Source: JAFAMS01 sp963715815
Lineage (GTDB): Bacteria; Vulcanimicrobiota; Vulcanimicrobiia; Vulcanimicrobiales; Vulcanimicrobiaceae
Length of the DNA stretch: 64,000 nt
NCBI GenBank assembly: GCA_963715815.1
Contig: OY970278.1
Location: 1,364,001-1,428,000, forward strand
Direction: 5' to 3'
The stretch's first letter is position 1; each line of letters opens with the position of its first letter. The notes below the pieces were generated by a model that did no database searches, was not told the DNA's origin, and saw only the letters and a program-made list of their open reading frames with translations. Positions 8,752 to 17,316 of the stretch are shown here, piece after piece. Position numbers and translations under genes: made by a program.

Positions 8752-9500
8752 AGATAGCGGTCACGGGCGCGGCGGGTACCATCGGCACCCGCCTCTGCGA
8801 GGATTTGTCGCGCGACAACGACGTCGTGCGCATCGACATTACAGGCGTCCCCTCGCCGGTCAACGTGCTAAAACTCGACGCGTTGGAACAGGCGGTCAAA
8901 GGTTGCGAGACGCTGATTCATTTGGCGGGCGTCGTCAAGGTGAAAGCGTCGTGGGAAGAAACGCGCGAGAACCTGGAAGGCACATACAACGCCTTCGAAG
9001 CCGCGCGCCGGGCCGGCTGCAAACGCGTGATCTTCGCCAGCTCGAATCATGCGGTCGGCATGTATGAAGTCGACCTTGCGCCGGGCATCTACGAGATTGC
9101 GAGCGGGACGTTGTTGACGAACTCGGTTCCGTTTCGCCCCGACGGACTGTACGGCGTGTGGAAGTGCTTCGGCGAAAATCTGGGCCGCTACTATTCGGAC
9201 GAGTACGGAATGCAAGTTGCGTGTCTGCGTATTGGCGGGATTCGCACCGAAGACACGCCGACACCCGGCGACGTGAAGAACGAAGCAACCTGGCTGAACA
9301 TCAGCGATGAAGACAAACGCCGCCGGATGCGTGCAATTTGGATGTCGCATCGGGATTTGGCGCGTCTCGTGCGCGCGATCATGGCAAACGACGTCCCATT
9401 CGGAGTCGTCTACGGCGTCAGCGACAATGCCACGCGCTTTTGGGATCTCGAAGCGGGACGTGCTTTGTACGGATTTTGGCCGGTTGACGGCGTGAAATGA
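8748..9500 (+). CDS. NAD-dependent epimerase/dehydratase, uronate-dehydrogenase-like
   Basis: A 250-residue short-chain type enzyme with a Rossmann motif VTGAAGTIGTRL at the N-terminus, the SSN segment (FASSNHAVGMYE) and the catalytic YxxxK as YGVWK. The combination KRVIFASSNH, LYGVWKCFGE and VVYGVSDN closely resembles bacterial uronate dehydrogenases, which oxidise glucuronate or galacturonate to the aldarolactone with NAD. It overlaps purF by ATGA and the next dehydrogenase also by ATGA, so all three are coupled. A sugar-acid pair downstream of purF is odd. Substrate is inferred from motif likeness only. Confidence 0.8.
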   Translation: MKIAVTGAAGTIGTRLCEDLSRDNDVVRIDITGVPSPVNVLKLDALEQAVKGCETLIHLAGVVKVKASWEETRENLEGTYNAFEAARRAGCKRVIFASSNHAVGMYEVDLAPGIYEIASGTLLTNSVPFRPDGLYGVWKCFGENLGRYYSDEYGMQVACLRIGGIRTEDTPTPGDVKNEATWLNISDEDKRRRMRAIWMSHRDLARLVRAIMANDVPFGVVYGVSDNATRFWDLEAGRALYGFWPVDGVK

Positions 9501-10393
9501 GTCTAACCGGCGAGAGCGTTCTTTTCATCGGTGCCGGGAACATGGGAGGCCCGATGGCAACGCATCTGCTCGATGCCGGCGTGCAGCTTGCAGTTGCGGA
9601 TCTCTCGGAACGCGCGCTCCAACCATTTGCCGTACGCGGCGTACCGACGGCGACGAGCGCAGCCGACCTTCAAGGCGATGTCGTCATCACGATCTTGCCT
9701 ACCGATAAAAACGTTCGCGAAGCGTTACTCGGCAGCGGCGGTGCGATCGGAAAGCACAAGCGCACGATCGTGATCGAGATGACGAGCGCCGCGCCAACGG
9801 CAACGAAGCGGCTTGCCGCGGAACTTCACGAGCTCGGCATCCCGCTGATCGATGCGCCCGTTAGCGGAGGCGTACGCGGCGCCAAAGGCGCGAAGCTAAC
9901 GACGATGGTGGGCGGCGACGAGAAATTGTTCGAGCGCTATCGTCCGCTGCTGGCCTTGATGTGCAATAACATTCGACATGTCGGCGCGGTCGGCAGCGGT
10001 CATACGCTCAAAGCGCTCAATAATTTTCTCTCGGGCGTATCACTGTGGGCGACGTGTGAAGCGCTCTTGATCGGCGCAAAAGCCGGGCTCGATCTTCAAA
10101 CGATGGTGGACGTAATCAAAACGAGCTCCGGACAAACCAACGCGCTCGACACGAAGATCGCGATGAGCGTGTTGCCACGAACGTTCGATTATGGTTTCAG
10201 CATGCGATTGATATCGAAGGACATCTCGATCGCGGCGCGTCTTGCGCGCGAGCTCGATGTCCCGGCTCCGGTCCTCGCACAAGCTGAGGAGAATTGGATG
10301 CTTGCGAAGTCTCAGCTTGGCGAGGACGCGGATTTTTCTGCGGTCATGCGGCTGCTCGAAACCTGGGCAGATTACGAGCTGCCGAAGACTTAA
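9497..10393 (+). CDS. 3-hydroxyisobutyrate dehydrogenase family oxidoreductase
   Basis: A 298-residue NAD(P)-dependent beta-hydroxyacid dehydrogenase. The N-terminal Rossmann motif is GAGNMGGPMATHLL. The substrate motif DAPVSGGVRGAKGAKLTTMV and the catalytic lysine in GHTLKALNNF are in place. Relatives act on 3-hydroxyisobutyrate, tartronate semialdehyde or L-threonate. Coupling by ATGA to a uronate-dehydrogenase-like gene favours a sugar-acid route such as glucarate/tartronate semialdehyde over valine breakdown, but this is inference. Its stop overlaps the convergent repeat protein gene. Confidence 0.88.
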   Translation: MSLTGESVLFIGAGNMGGPMATHLLDAGVQLAVADLSERALQPFAVRGVPTATSAADLQGDVVITILPTDKNVREALLGSGGAIGKHKRTIVIEMTSAAPTATKRLAAELHELGIPLIDAPVSGGVRGAKGAKLTTMVGGDEKLFERYRPLLALMCNNIRHVGAVGSGHTLKALNNFLSGVSLWATCEALLIGAKAGLDLQTMVDVIKTSSGQTNALDTKIAMSVLPRTFDYGFSMRLISKDISIAARLARELDVPAPVLAQAEENWMLAKSQLGEDADFSAVMRLLETWADYELPKT

Positions 10394-12426
10394 CTAGTGT
10401 GCCTCGGCGCAGGGTGCTGCGCGGGGGCCGCGCGTTGAACCGGAGCCGCGCGTTGAACCGGAGCCGCGTGTTGAGCCGGCGGCGCCGCGTAGTGCGGAGC
10501 CGGAGCTACGTGCTGCACAGCTGGTGCTGCATGTTGTACCGGAGCAGTGTAGTGATGCACTGGAGCCGCCGGAGCTACGTGCTGTACAGCTGGTGCTGCA
10601 TGTTGTACCGGAGCAGCGTAGTGACGCACTGGAGCGGCCGGAGCTACGTGCTGCACTTGTGGTGCTGCATGTTGTACCGGAGCAGTGTAGTGACGCACAG
10701 GTGCTGCAGGCGCTACGTGTTGCACTTGCGGCGCTGCGTGCTTGACCGGAGCCGTGAAGTGCTGCGCTTGCGGAGCAGCGTGTTGCGCCGGTGCGGCTTT
10801 GCGCTGCGGTGCCGTGAAATGCTGCGCTTGCGGAGCAGCGTGTTGCGCCGGTGCGGCTTTGCGCTGCGGTGCCGTGAAATGCTGCGCTTGCGGTGCACGT
10901 TGGGCCGGAACCGCGTTACGCGGTGCGTTGTAGCGCTGCGCAGCAGGTGCCGGACGTGCAGCCGGAGCTGCGACTGGTCGCGGTGCGGTGTGCGTCGCAG
11001 TGATGTGGACACGGTCTTGGTAGCTCACGACCTGTTTGCGTTGCTGCGCAAACGTTGCCGGTGCGTGCGGCGTAGTGCGGAACGCGTGGAACGTTCGTGC
11101 TTGCGCCGGACGAATCGCGGTCGTGCGGGCCGAGTAACGCATCGCTGTCGGATCGGGTGCGACCGGAAGTGCGCTGTGAACGATCGCTGCGTGTGCGTAG
11201 TAGCGGGACGGAACCGATTGGAAGCTGGCGTAGCGACCGCTCGCGAAGTTCGCGCGTCCGGTCCAGCGGAGCGCGCGTCCATTGCTCCAGCGCGCATTAC
11301 GGTAGTACGTCGGTGAGTACGCGTTGTACGAGACGTTGTAGTTGCCGTACGCGGAGTTGCCCCACCACTGATAAATCGGTTCAGCCGGTGCGAGCGGAAC
11401 CCAACCGACGTTGTCGACCAAGTTCAAACCGAAGCTGAAGCCGCCGGAATTGAAACCGATGAAGGCAACGAGTGCCGGCGACCACGTCTGCACTGGCGCG
11501 TAAGTCGGTCCGGGGACCCACGCCCACGCGTTTGCATAGTTATCATAGAACCAGCGGCCGTAGTGGAACGGAGCGTAGCCCCATGGATCGTTGTCGACCC
11601 ACGTCCAGCCGTAGTACGGCTCCCAAACCCAACGACCATCTGAATACGGTGTCCAGCTTGCAGCGACGTCATTCGGAATCCAAACGTTGCCGTATCCCGG
11701 ATACTGCTGCCATGAGCCATAACCGTTGAGGTCGTATCCTCCGGGCATCCATGACGGAACGTCTTGATATGCCGGCGATTGCTGGAATGAATCATCGCGT
11801 GCGACGTTCCACTGGTCGAACGAATTCGACGCAACCGGACCGACGAAGCGATATTGCGGATTGCTCGGATCGCCCCAAACCTGCATGGTGCTGCCGGGGT
11901 CGAGATGCTGCACGCCTTGCGGCAGCATAATCGCCGCGTCACCCGAGCGAACCGTGATGGACGTTATGCCCTGCGAGTTGACGTCGACGCGATAGAATCC
12001 CATTTCGCGCGGACGAACCGTAACGGACGGCGTTTCAACTTGCTCGTACGTCCCCATCGGTCGAACGATACCGACCCCGATGGTTCCGGAAGCGAGCTGA
12101 ACGGAATCTCCGTTCCCATCGATCTCATCGAAGCGGACCTGTGTGTTCGGCGCTACACGCATGACGTGACCGGAGTCGAATTGGACTTCGGAGCGCGCGC
12201 TCGCGTCGGTCGAAAGATAATCGCCGACCATAAGCGGCGCATTGATTGCCGCTGCTTCGGCGTTGCCGGAATCTCCGCGCGTGATCGCGACATTTCCGGA
12301 CATGTTGCTGATATAGGCTACATCGGGCGCTTGTTGCGCAAGAACGGCGGTCGGCAGCGCAAGTAATGCGCCGGAGACGAGCGCCGCCGCTGTCCCGAGG
12401 CCGAGAAGTCTAGTAAGTAACCGCAT
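10390..12426 (-). CDS. Exported FecR-like/DUF6600 protein with long Ala-Pro-Gln-His repeats
   Basis: A 678-residue exported protein. It has a signal peptide ending PTAVLAQQ, then a FecR-like beta region (residues 35-180, with GDYLSTDASARSEVQFDSGH and SVTVRPREMGFYRVD), then a Tyr/Trp-rich DUF6600-type stretch (SWTPYSDGRWVWEPYYGWTW and repeats, residues 220-340). The C-terminal 200 residues are low complexity with AAPVQHAAP-type repeats. A strong AAGGGGA ribosome site precedes the ATG. It is probably at the cell surface or in the periplasm. A hairpin between it and the upstream pepA gene suggests its own promoter. FecR-like proteins often respond to envelope state; the function here is unknown. 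Confidence 0.8.
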   Translation of the reverse strand: MRLLTRLLGLGTAAALVSGALLALPTAVLAQQAPDVAYISNMSGNVAITRGDSGNAEAAAINAPLMVGDYLSTDASARSEVQFDSGHVMRVAPNTQVRFDEIDGNGDSVQLASGTIGVGIVRPMGTYEQVETPSVTVRPREMGFYRVDVNSQGITSITVRSGDAAIMLPQGVQHLDPGSTMQVWGDPSNPQYRFVGPVASNSFDQWNVARDDSFQQSPAYQDVPSWMPGGYDLNGYGSWQQYPGYGNVWIPNDVAASWTPYSDGRWVWEPYYGWTWVDNDPWGYAPFHYGRWFYDNYANAWAWVPGPTYAPVQTWSPALVAFIGFNSGGFSFGLNLVDNVGWVPLAPAEPIYQWWGNSAYGNYNVSYNAYSPTYYRNARWSNGRALRWTGRANFASGRYASFQSVPSRYYAHAAIVHSALPVAPDPTAMRYSARTTAIRPAQARTFHAFRTTPHAPATFAQQRKQVVSYQDRVHITATHTAPRPVAAPAARPAPAAQRYNAPRNAVPAQRAPQAQHFTAPQRKAAPAQHAAPQAQHFTAPQRKAAPAQHAAPQAQHFTAPVKHAAPQVQHVAPAAPVRHYTAPVQHAAPQVQHVAPAAPVRHYAAPVQHAAPAVQHVAPAAPVHHYTAPVQHAAPAVQHVAPAPHYAAPPAQHAAPVQRAAPVQRAAPAQHPAPRHTS
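10502..10893. repeat. In-frame tandem repeats in the DUF6600 gene
   Basis: Four units of 69 bp begin at 10502, 10571, 10640 and 10709, each opening with a variant of GGAGCTACGTGCTG. Then 60-bp units begin at 10741, 10801 and 10861, and the 33 bases at 10801 and 10861 are identical. Both periods are multiples of three, so changes in copy number keep the frame. The units encode 23- and 20-residue Ala/Pro/Gln/His repeats. Confidence 0.9.
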
Positions 12427-12460
12427 TGCTATCCCCTTCCCCTCGATGCTGATATGAAGA

Positions 12461-12497
12461 AACGTGACCCGTCGCCCAAAGGGCGGCGGGTCACGTT
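12461..12497 (-). terminator. Strong hairpin after pepA
   Basis: A 17-bp stem (AACGTGACCCGTCGCCC on one side, loop AAA) with one G-T pair. It lies 70 bases past the pepA stop and 35 bases before the repeat-protein start. On the minus strand it is followed by TCTTC, a weak U-run. It best fits a terminator of pepA. Confidence 0.75.
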
Positions 12498-12566
12498 AGA
12501 GGGGGTTAAAATTCCATGTCAGGCCGCCTGGGGCCGTGCTGGTTCATACCCTGGGCGAGCGGTCGC

Positions 12567-14108
12567 CTAAACGGAGATGGGGATTTGTTCGAACGCCGGT
12601 TCTTTGGGCGCGTTTTCGCTCGCAACAGCTTCGACATAAGCCACTAGCGCGCGAACGGGTACGCCGGTTGGGCCTTTCGCTTGGAACGATTGCTCTTTGT
12701 CGGTGTACGCCGTGCCCGCGATATCGAGATGAATCCACGGTTTGCCGTCAACGAACTCGCGTAAGAAGGCTGCGGCAGTAAGGCTCCCGGCCGGACGACC
12801 GCCCGTGTTCTTCAGATCGGCGATCTCGCTCTTCGTTGCGGTGAGATAGTCGTCATAGAGCGGAAGACGCCAGTAACGTTCGCCCGTTTTATTGGCAATT
12901 GTCAGGAACGAATCGACGAACGCATCGTCGTTGCTTATTGCGCCGGCGGCGGAATGACCCAGCGAGATTACCATCGCTCCGGTAAGCGTCGCGCAGTCGA
13001 TCAGTCGCGTGGCTCCGAGCTTCATCGTTGCGTACGCAAGCGCGTCCGCGAGAACCAAGCGCCCTTCAGCATCGGTGTTGATGATCTCGATCGTCTTGCC
13101 GTTCATTGCCCTGTGGATGTCGCCCGGCTTCGTTGCATCCGGTCCCGGAAGATTTTCACTCGCCGGGATGAGACCGATGACGTTGATCTTCGGACGCAGT
13201 TTACCAATCGCGCGCATTGCGCCGATCACGGCCGCGCCGCCGCTCATGTCATACTTCATCTCGTGCATGTTCTCGGGCGGCTTGAGCGAGATGCCGCCGC
13301 TATCGAAGGTGATTCCCTTGCCGACGAGCGCGATACGCTCTTTGGAACTAGGATCGCCCTCGTAGGTCATCACGATCAAACGTGCGGGCTGCGAGCTCCC
13401 CTGCGAAACGCCGAGCAACGCGCCCATGCCGAGATCTTTCATCCGGTCTTCGTCGAGCGCATCAAAAGCGAGATCGTTTTTCTTGGCGACTTCTTCGGCC
13501 CGGTCTGCGAGCACGCGCGGCGTCATGTCGTTGCCGGGTGTCAATGCTAAGCGCCGCGTGAAGTTCACGGACTTACCGAGAATCTGGCCGTGCTTTGCGC
13601 CGGCCGCGAGCGCGTTGCGATCGAGCGCGCCTGCAACGATCGTCAGGTTGCGAATATCGATCGGGCGCTCGTGTTCCTTGCGGTAGATAGTCGTATCGGC
13701 CGTCGCGACGAACGCGCCCTCGACGAGAAACGACGCCGCGGCTGCGGCGTCTTTCACTTCGTATGGGAGCGTGATCGCGATATCGTGGACGTTGCGCTTG
13801 CCCAGATACCGAACGGCAGTGCCCGCATATTGCGCGAGTTGCCAGGGCTCGAATTTGCCGCGATCGCCCAGACCAATGATGAGGACGCGACGCACGCCGA
13901 GATCGGTCGTGCCGGCCGTATGGAAGAGCGCGACTTCATTGTTCTTGCCCTGATGCTCGCCGTCGGCGAGCGCCGCGGCGATGACGCCGCCGAGCTTCGG
14001 ATCAACGTCGGCAGCCGCGCCTTCGAGTTTTTTGTCGGAGAAGACTGGGACCACAAGGGCGCCGGAGGAAACGCTCCGCGCCAGGTCACCCGAAACCGTT
14101 ACTTGCAT
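12567..14108 (-). CDS. pepA: Leucyl aminopeptidase (M17 family)
   Basis: A cytosolic metallo-aminopeptidase of 513 residues that removes N-terminal residues from peptides and, in some bacteria, binds DNA. The C-terminal catalytic domain has GKGITFDSGGISLKP, MKYDMSGGAAV and the signature NTDAEGRLVLADALAY, so metal ligands and the catalytic lysine are present. The N-terminal domain is of normal length. The start ATG at 14108 is only 40 bases from the purM start on the other strand, and an alternative purM start would overlap it. A strong hairpin follows the gene. Confidence 0.96.
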   Translation of the reverse strand: MQVTVSGDLARSVSSGALVVPVFSDKKLEGAAADVDPKLGGVIAAALADGEHQGKNNEVALFHTAGTTDLGVRRVLIIGLGDRGKFEPWQLAQYAGTAVRYLGKRNVHDIAITLPYEVKDAAAAASFLVEGAFVATADTTIYRKEHERPIDIRNLTIVAGALDRNALAAGAKHGQILGKSVNFTRRLALTPGNDMTPRVLADRAEEVAKKNDLAFDALDEDRMKDLGMGALLGVSQGSSQPARLIVMTYEGDPSSKERIALVGKGITFDSGGISLKPPENMHEMKYDMSGGAAVIGAMRAIGKLRPKINVIGLIPASENLPGPDATKPGDIHRAMNGKTIEIINTDAEGRLVLADALAYATMKLGATRLIDCATLTGAMVISLGHSAAGAISNDDAFVDSFLTIANKTGERYWRLPLYDDYLTATKSEIADLKNTGGRPAGSLTAAAFLREFVDGKPWIHLDIAGTAYTDKEQSFQAKGPTGVPVRALVAYVEAVASENAPKEPAFEQIPISV

Positions 14109-14148
14109 GCGGCAGTCGTTTCTGCCGGTCGAAGCGAAGCCCTGGCTG

Positions 14149-15186
14149 ATGGATCGCGCGACCGATGCGTACGCTGCGGCGGGCGTCGATATTTCCGCCG
14201 GGAACGCCGCGGTTTCGCTCTACAAACAGCTGACGGGTGCCTGGAAGCATCCCGATCAGATCGGGGAGCTGGGTGCGTTCAACGGGCTCTTTCGCCTACC
14301 CGGCGACCCGGAGCAGGCGCTAGTTGCGTCGACGGACGGCGTCGGAACGAAGATCCTGATTGCTGCATTGCTGAGGCGCTACGATACCGTGGGCGCCGAT
14401 TTGGTCAATCATTGCGTTAACGACATTTTGGTCGCGAACGCGACGCCGTTGTTTTTTCTCGACTATGTTGCCGTTGGAAAGCTCGTTCCCGAGATGGCCG
14501 GCGAGATTGTGGCCGGCATCCACCGCGCGTGCCGCGAGAATCAAACTGCATTGCTCGGCGGCGAGACAGCCGAAATGCCCGGCCTCTATAAGCCTGGTGA
14601 ATTCGATTTGGCGGGCACGATCGTCGGTATCGTGCGCTTAGCAGATTTACCAAAAACCGAAAGCGTGGCAGCCGGCGACGCAATCATCGCGCTCCCTGCG
14701 ATCGGGCTGCACACAAACGGATACTCGTTAGCGCGTACGTTGATTCCAGAAGACGAATGGGGGGCGCCGCTCCCGGACGGTAACGGCGTCACGTTCGGCG
14801 ATGCGCTGCTCGCGTCGCATCCTTCGTATTTGCACGAGGTTACGGCGATTCGCAAGGCCGCGCATGTCAAAGCGATGTCGCATATTACTGGCGGCGGCTT
14901 GCTCGAGAATGTTCCACGAACGTTGCCGGCAACATGCAAAGCGATCTTCGAACAAACACGCTGGCAAGTTCCGGCTTTGATGCGCGAGATCGTGCGGCGT
15001 GGAAATCTTAGTCATGAGGACCGCTACCGCACGTTCAACATGGGAATCGGATACACGCTTACGGTCGCGCTCAACGAAGCACCAAAAGCGCTCGCGGCCG
15101 CACCCGGCGCGTTCGTCGCAGGCTGGATCGAAACGCGAGGCGATGGGGATCCGGCCGTCGTGGTGCATCCCGCGCGTGAGCGCTAA
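14149..15186 (+). CDS. purM: Phosphoribosylformylglycinamidine cyclo-ligase
   Basis: Closes the imidazole ring: FGAM plus ATP gives AIR. With ATG 14149 the protein has 345 residues, the same as many PurM proteins, and begins MDRATDAYAAAGVDISAGN, close to the family consensus. Also present are STDGVGTKILIA, NDILVANATPLFFLDY, LLGGETAEMPG and HITGGGLLENVPR. An in-frame ATG at 14107 would add 14 residues and overlap the divergent pepA start codon, so I prefer 14149. Its end overlaps the next gene by 11 bases. All catalytic segments are intact. Confidence 0.95.
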   Translation: MDRATDAYAAAGVDISAGNAAVSLYKQLTGAWKHPDQIGELGAFNGLFRLPGDPEQALVASTDGVGTKILIAALLRRYDTVGADLVNHCVNDILVANATPLFFLDYVAVGKLVPEMAGEIVAGIHRACRENQTALLGGETAEMPGLYKPGEFDLAGTIVGIVRLADLPKTESVAAGDAIIALPAIGLHTNGYSLARTLIPEDEWGAPLPDGNGVTFGDALLASHPSYLHEVTAIRKAAHVKAMSHITGGGLLENVPRTLPATCKAIFEQTRWQVPALMREIVRRGNLSHEDRYRTFNMGIGYTLTVALNEAPKALAAAPGAFVAGWIETRGDGDPAVVVHPARER

Positions 15187-16318
15187 GGAGTCTTCGCGCG
15201 AGTTCGTCAACCTCTTAGTCGAGCTGGACGAGCGTTTCTCCGTACACGCAACCCAAAATGCGCTCGCGCGCGTGCGCGAGAGTGGCTACAACATCGTCGA
15301 TGCGCCGAAGGTCGGCGAGCGATACCTTTCCTGGATCGATCTAGTATTTAACGGGTCGTGGTCGAGTGAGACCGCTGCCGGCTCAGCGATCATCCTGACG
15401 AGCGATGGCGATGACAAGCCGGTAGGATTTGCGGCCTACGGCGCACGCGGATTGCGATTTTATTGGCTGCGTAAATGGGAGCAACGCACCGACGTCGGGA
15501 TATTTGGGCCTATCGGTCTTACGCAAACGCATCAACGCGAAAAGCTGCAGCCGGACCTGATTGCGCTTGCGCTCGGGAAAATGCGCGAGCAGGGCTATCG
15601 TCATGCGTTGATCGGTGCCGTTACTGAACCCGTTTTCGATTTGTTCGTTAATGCGACCGGCGGCAAGATCGTCGAACAAGTATCTATGGAGCGGAATCTG
15701 CGCAGTCTTCGAACGACGGTCATGGCGTCTGGTAGCGGTACGAACCTCCAAGCCGTCATCGATGCGCTTCCCGAAGGGATTGGAATCGATCTGCAAGCGC
15801 TGGTCGTCAATCGTGCCGATGCATTCGCGATCGAACGCGCGAAACGCGCGGGCATTCCCGTGCACGTTCACGTCTGGGATCGCAAAACGATCTCCCGTGA
15901 ACGCTACGATGCCGAATTGATCGACGTCATCGAGCGGACGCAGCCCGAGCTGATCTTGATGCTCGGTTGGATGCACCTGGTCCCGGTGGAGTTTTTTACG
16001 CGTCTACCGCAGGCGCTGAACATCCACCCCGCATTTCTGCCGCACGATCCGAGCGTGGATGAGATCACGATGCCGGATGGTCAGAATATCCCGGCGTTTC
16101 GGGGCGCACACGCGATCCGCGACGCGCTGCAGATGAAGTCACCGTGGTACGGTGCAACGGCGCACTATGTCACGCACGACGTCGACCGCGGCGCCGTATT
16201 GATGCGCACGCCGCTTCCGCTCGTCGAAGAAGACGAAGCGAGCGCACTCGCGGCGCTGCACCCGTTCGAGCATAAGATAATCGTTGGTGCTATTCGGCGG
16301 ATATTCGCGGAAAGATAA
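15176..16318 (+). CDS. purN: GNAT-like domain fused to glycinamide ribonucleotide transformylase
   Basis: A 380-residue fusion. The C-terminal 200 residues are PurN, which formylates GAR using 10-formyl-THF: VMASGSGTNLQAVIDAL, VVNRADAFAIERAKRAGIP, MLGWMHLVP, the catalytic NIHPAFLP and a late HDVDRGAVLM. The N-terminal 170 residues look like a GNAT acetyltransferase fold (GPIGLTQTHQREKLQPDLIA as acetyl-CoA loop-like, then MREQGYRHALIGAV and a final NATGGKIVE). The GTG start at 15176 lies inside the purM end. No ATG or stop separates the domains. A fused GNAT domain is unusual for PurN. Its substrate is unknown, and it could be degenerate. Confidence 0.85.
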   Translation: MSAKESSREFVNLLVELDERFSVHATQNALARVRESGYNIVDAPKVGERYLSWIDLVFNGSWSSETAAGSAIILTSDGDDKPVGFAAYGARGLRFYWLRKWEQRTDVGIFGPIGLTQTHQREKLQPDLIALALGKMREQGYRHALIGAVTEPVFDLFVNATGGKIVEQVSMERNLRSLRTTVMASGSGTNLQAVIDALPEGIGIDLQALVVNRADAFAIERAKRAGIPVHVHVWDRKTISRERYDAELIDVIERTQPELILMLGWMHLVPVEFFTRLPQALNIHPAFLPHDPSVDEITMPDGQNIPAFRGAHAIRDALQMKSPWYGATAHYVTHDVDRGAVLMRTPLPLVEEDEASALAALHPFEHKIIVGAIRRIFAER

Positions 16319-17312
16319 ACGGAAGATTCGGATCGGCGCCGAGCGTTTCTGGGTTCATGCGCACAGCCGCGCCTTGACGATCCGCTGCAGCCGCAATCAT
16401 CGCTGCATTATCCGTGCAGTAGCGCAGCAGCGGAACGATGGTCGGGATTCCATTGCGTATCCCCCAGGCTCGAAACGCTCGTTGCAAGGCTGAGTTTGCC
16501 GCAACGCCGCCGGAAAGGACTGCGAGCTCGAAACGTTGCTGCTTGATGACGCGCTCCAAGCGATCGATCAGAATGTCAACGACCGCGGCCTGAAACGAGG
16601 CGGCGACGTCGGCCGGTCGTGCGCTCTTTCCCGTATCCGACTCGAGAAAATAGCGCACGGACGTTTTCAATCCCGAAAATGAAAGATCGAGCGTTCCCGG
16701 ATCGGGACGATGACGCGGAAAGCGAATCGCGGTCGGGTCCCCTTCGCGTGCGAGCGCATCGAGCTGCGGACCGCCAGGATACGGAAGTCCGAGGAGCCGC
16801 GCCGTCTTGTCGAACGCTTCACCGGCCGCATCATCGCGCGTCTTGCCTAAGATCCGCATCTCGAGCGGACTATCGACTGCGACGAGCTGCGAGTGCCCGC
16901 CGGAAACAAGAAGTGCCAGAAACGGATAGCGCGGCGTTTCCGCATCATCAAGAAATGCTGCGAAGATATGGCCGTGCAAATGGTTGACGGCATAGAGCGG
17001 CTTATCGATCCCAAACGCGAGTGCTTTGGCCGCAGCAACGCCGACGACCAAGCTGCCGATCAAGCCGGGGCCGGCAGTTACCGCAATGCCGTCGAGATCG
17101 GCAAGCGAAGTCTTCGCGCGATCGAGCGCATCTTCGATAGCGGCTGAGAGCAACGCGGTGTGACGGCGGCTCGCGATCTCCGGAACGATCCCGCCGTAGC
17201 GCGCGTGAAACTCGTCCTGATTCGTCGAGACGTTCGAGAGAACGGCCGTTGCATCGCGGACGACGGCGGTCGCCGTGTCGTCGCACGACGTTTCGATTCC
17301 GAGTAGTAGCAA
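16290..17312 (-). CDS. tsaD: tRNA N6-adenosine threonylcarbamoyltransferase
   Basis: The catalytic subunit that makes t6A37 in tRNAs reading ANN codons, working with TsaB and TsaE. It has 340 residues of the ASKHA/Kae1 fold: LGIETSCDDTATAVV at the N-terminus, the metal-binding NHLHGHIFAAF, the ATP-binding VSGGHSQLV, and LSGGVAANSALQRAFR. The start MLLLGIE is the family start. It converges on the purN gene with about 29 bases of overlap. Four bases separate it from the upstream phosphatase gene on the same strand, so they are probably cotranscribed. Confidence 0.97.
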   Translation of the reverse strand: MLLLGIETSCDDTATAVVRDATAVLSNVSTNQDEFHARYGGIVPEIASRRHTALLSAAIEDALDRAKTSLADLDGIAVTAGPGLIGSLVVGVAAAKALAFGIDKPLYAVNHLHGHIFAAFLDDAETPRYPFLALLVSGGHSQLVAVDSPLEMRILGKTRDDAAGEAFDKTARLLGLPYPGGPQLDALAREGDPTAIRFPRHRPDPGTLDLSFSGLKTSVRYFLESDTGKSARPADVAASFQAAVVDILIDRLERVIKQQRFELAVLSGGVAANSALQRAFRAWGIRNGIPTIVPLLRYCTDNAAMIAAAADRQGAAVRMNPETLGADPNLPFIFPRISAE

Positions 17313-17316
17313 GAGC

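Noticed and set aside
10440..10900. Possible CRISPR-like array
   Set aside because: Repeats are tandem, contiguous, multiples of three and inside a coding frame; no spacers.
10294..11316. Long plus-strand Arg/Cys-rich open frame
   Set aside because: Antisense to the repeat region of the DUF6600 gene; composition is the mirror of its Ala/Pro/His codons.
13981..14148. N-terminal extension of PurM
   Set aside because: It lies inside pepA on the other strand; ATG 14149 gives the family start and length.
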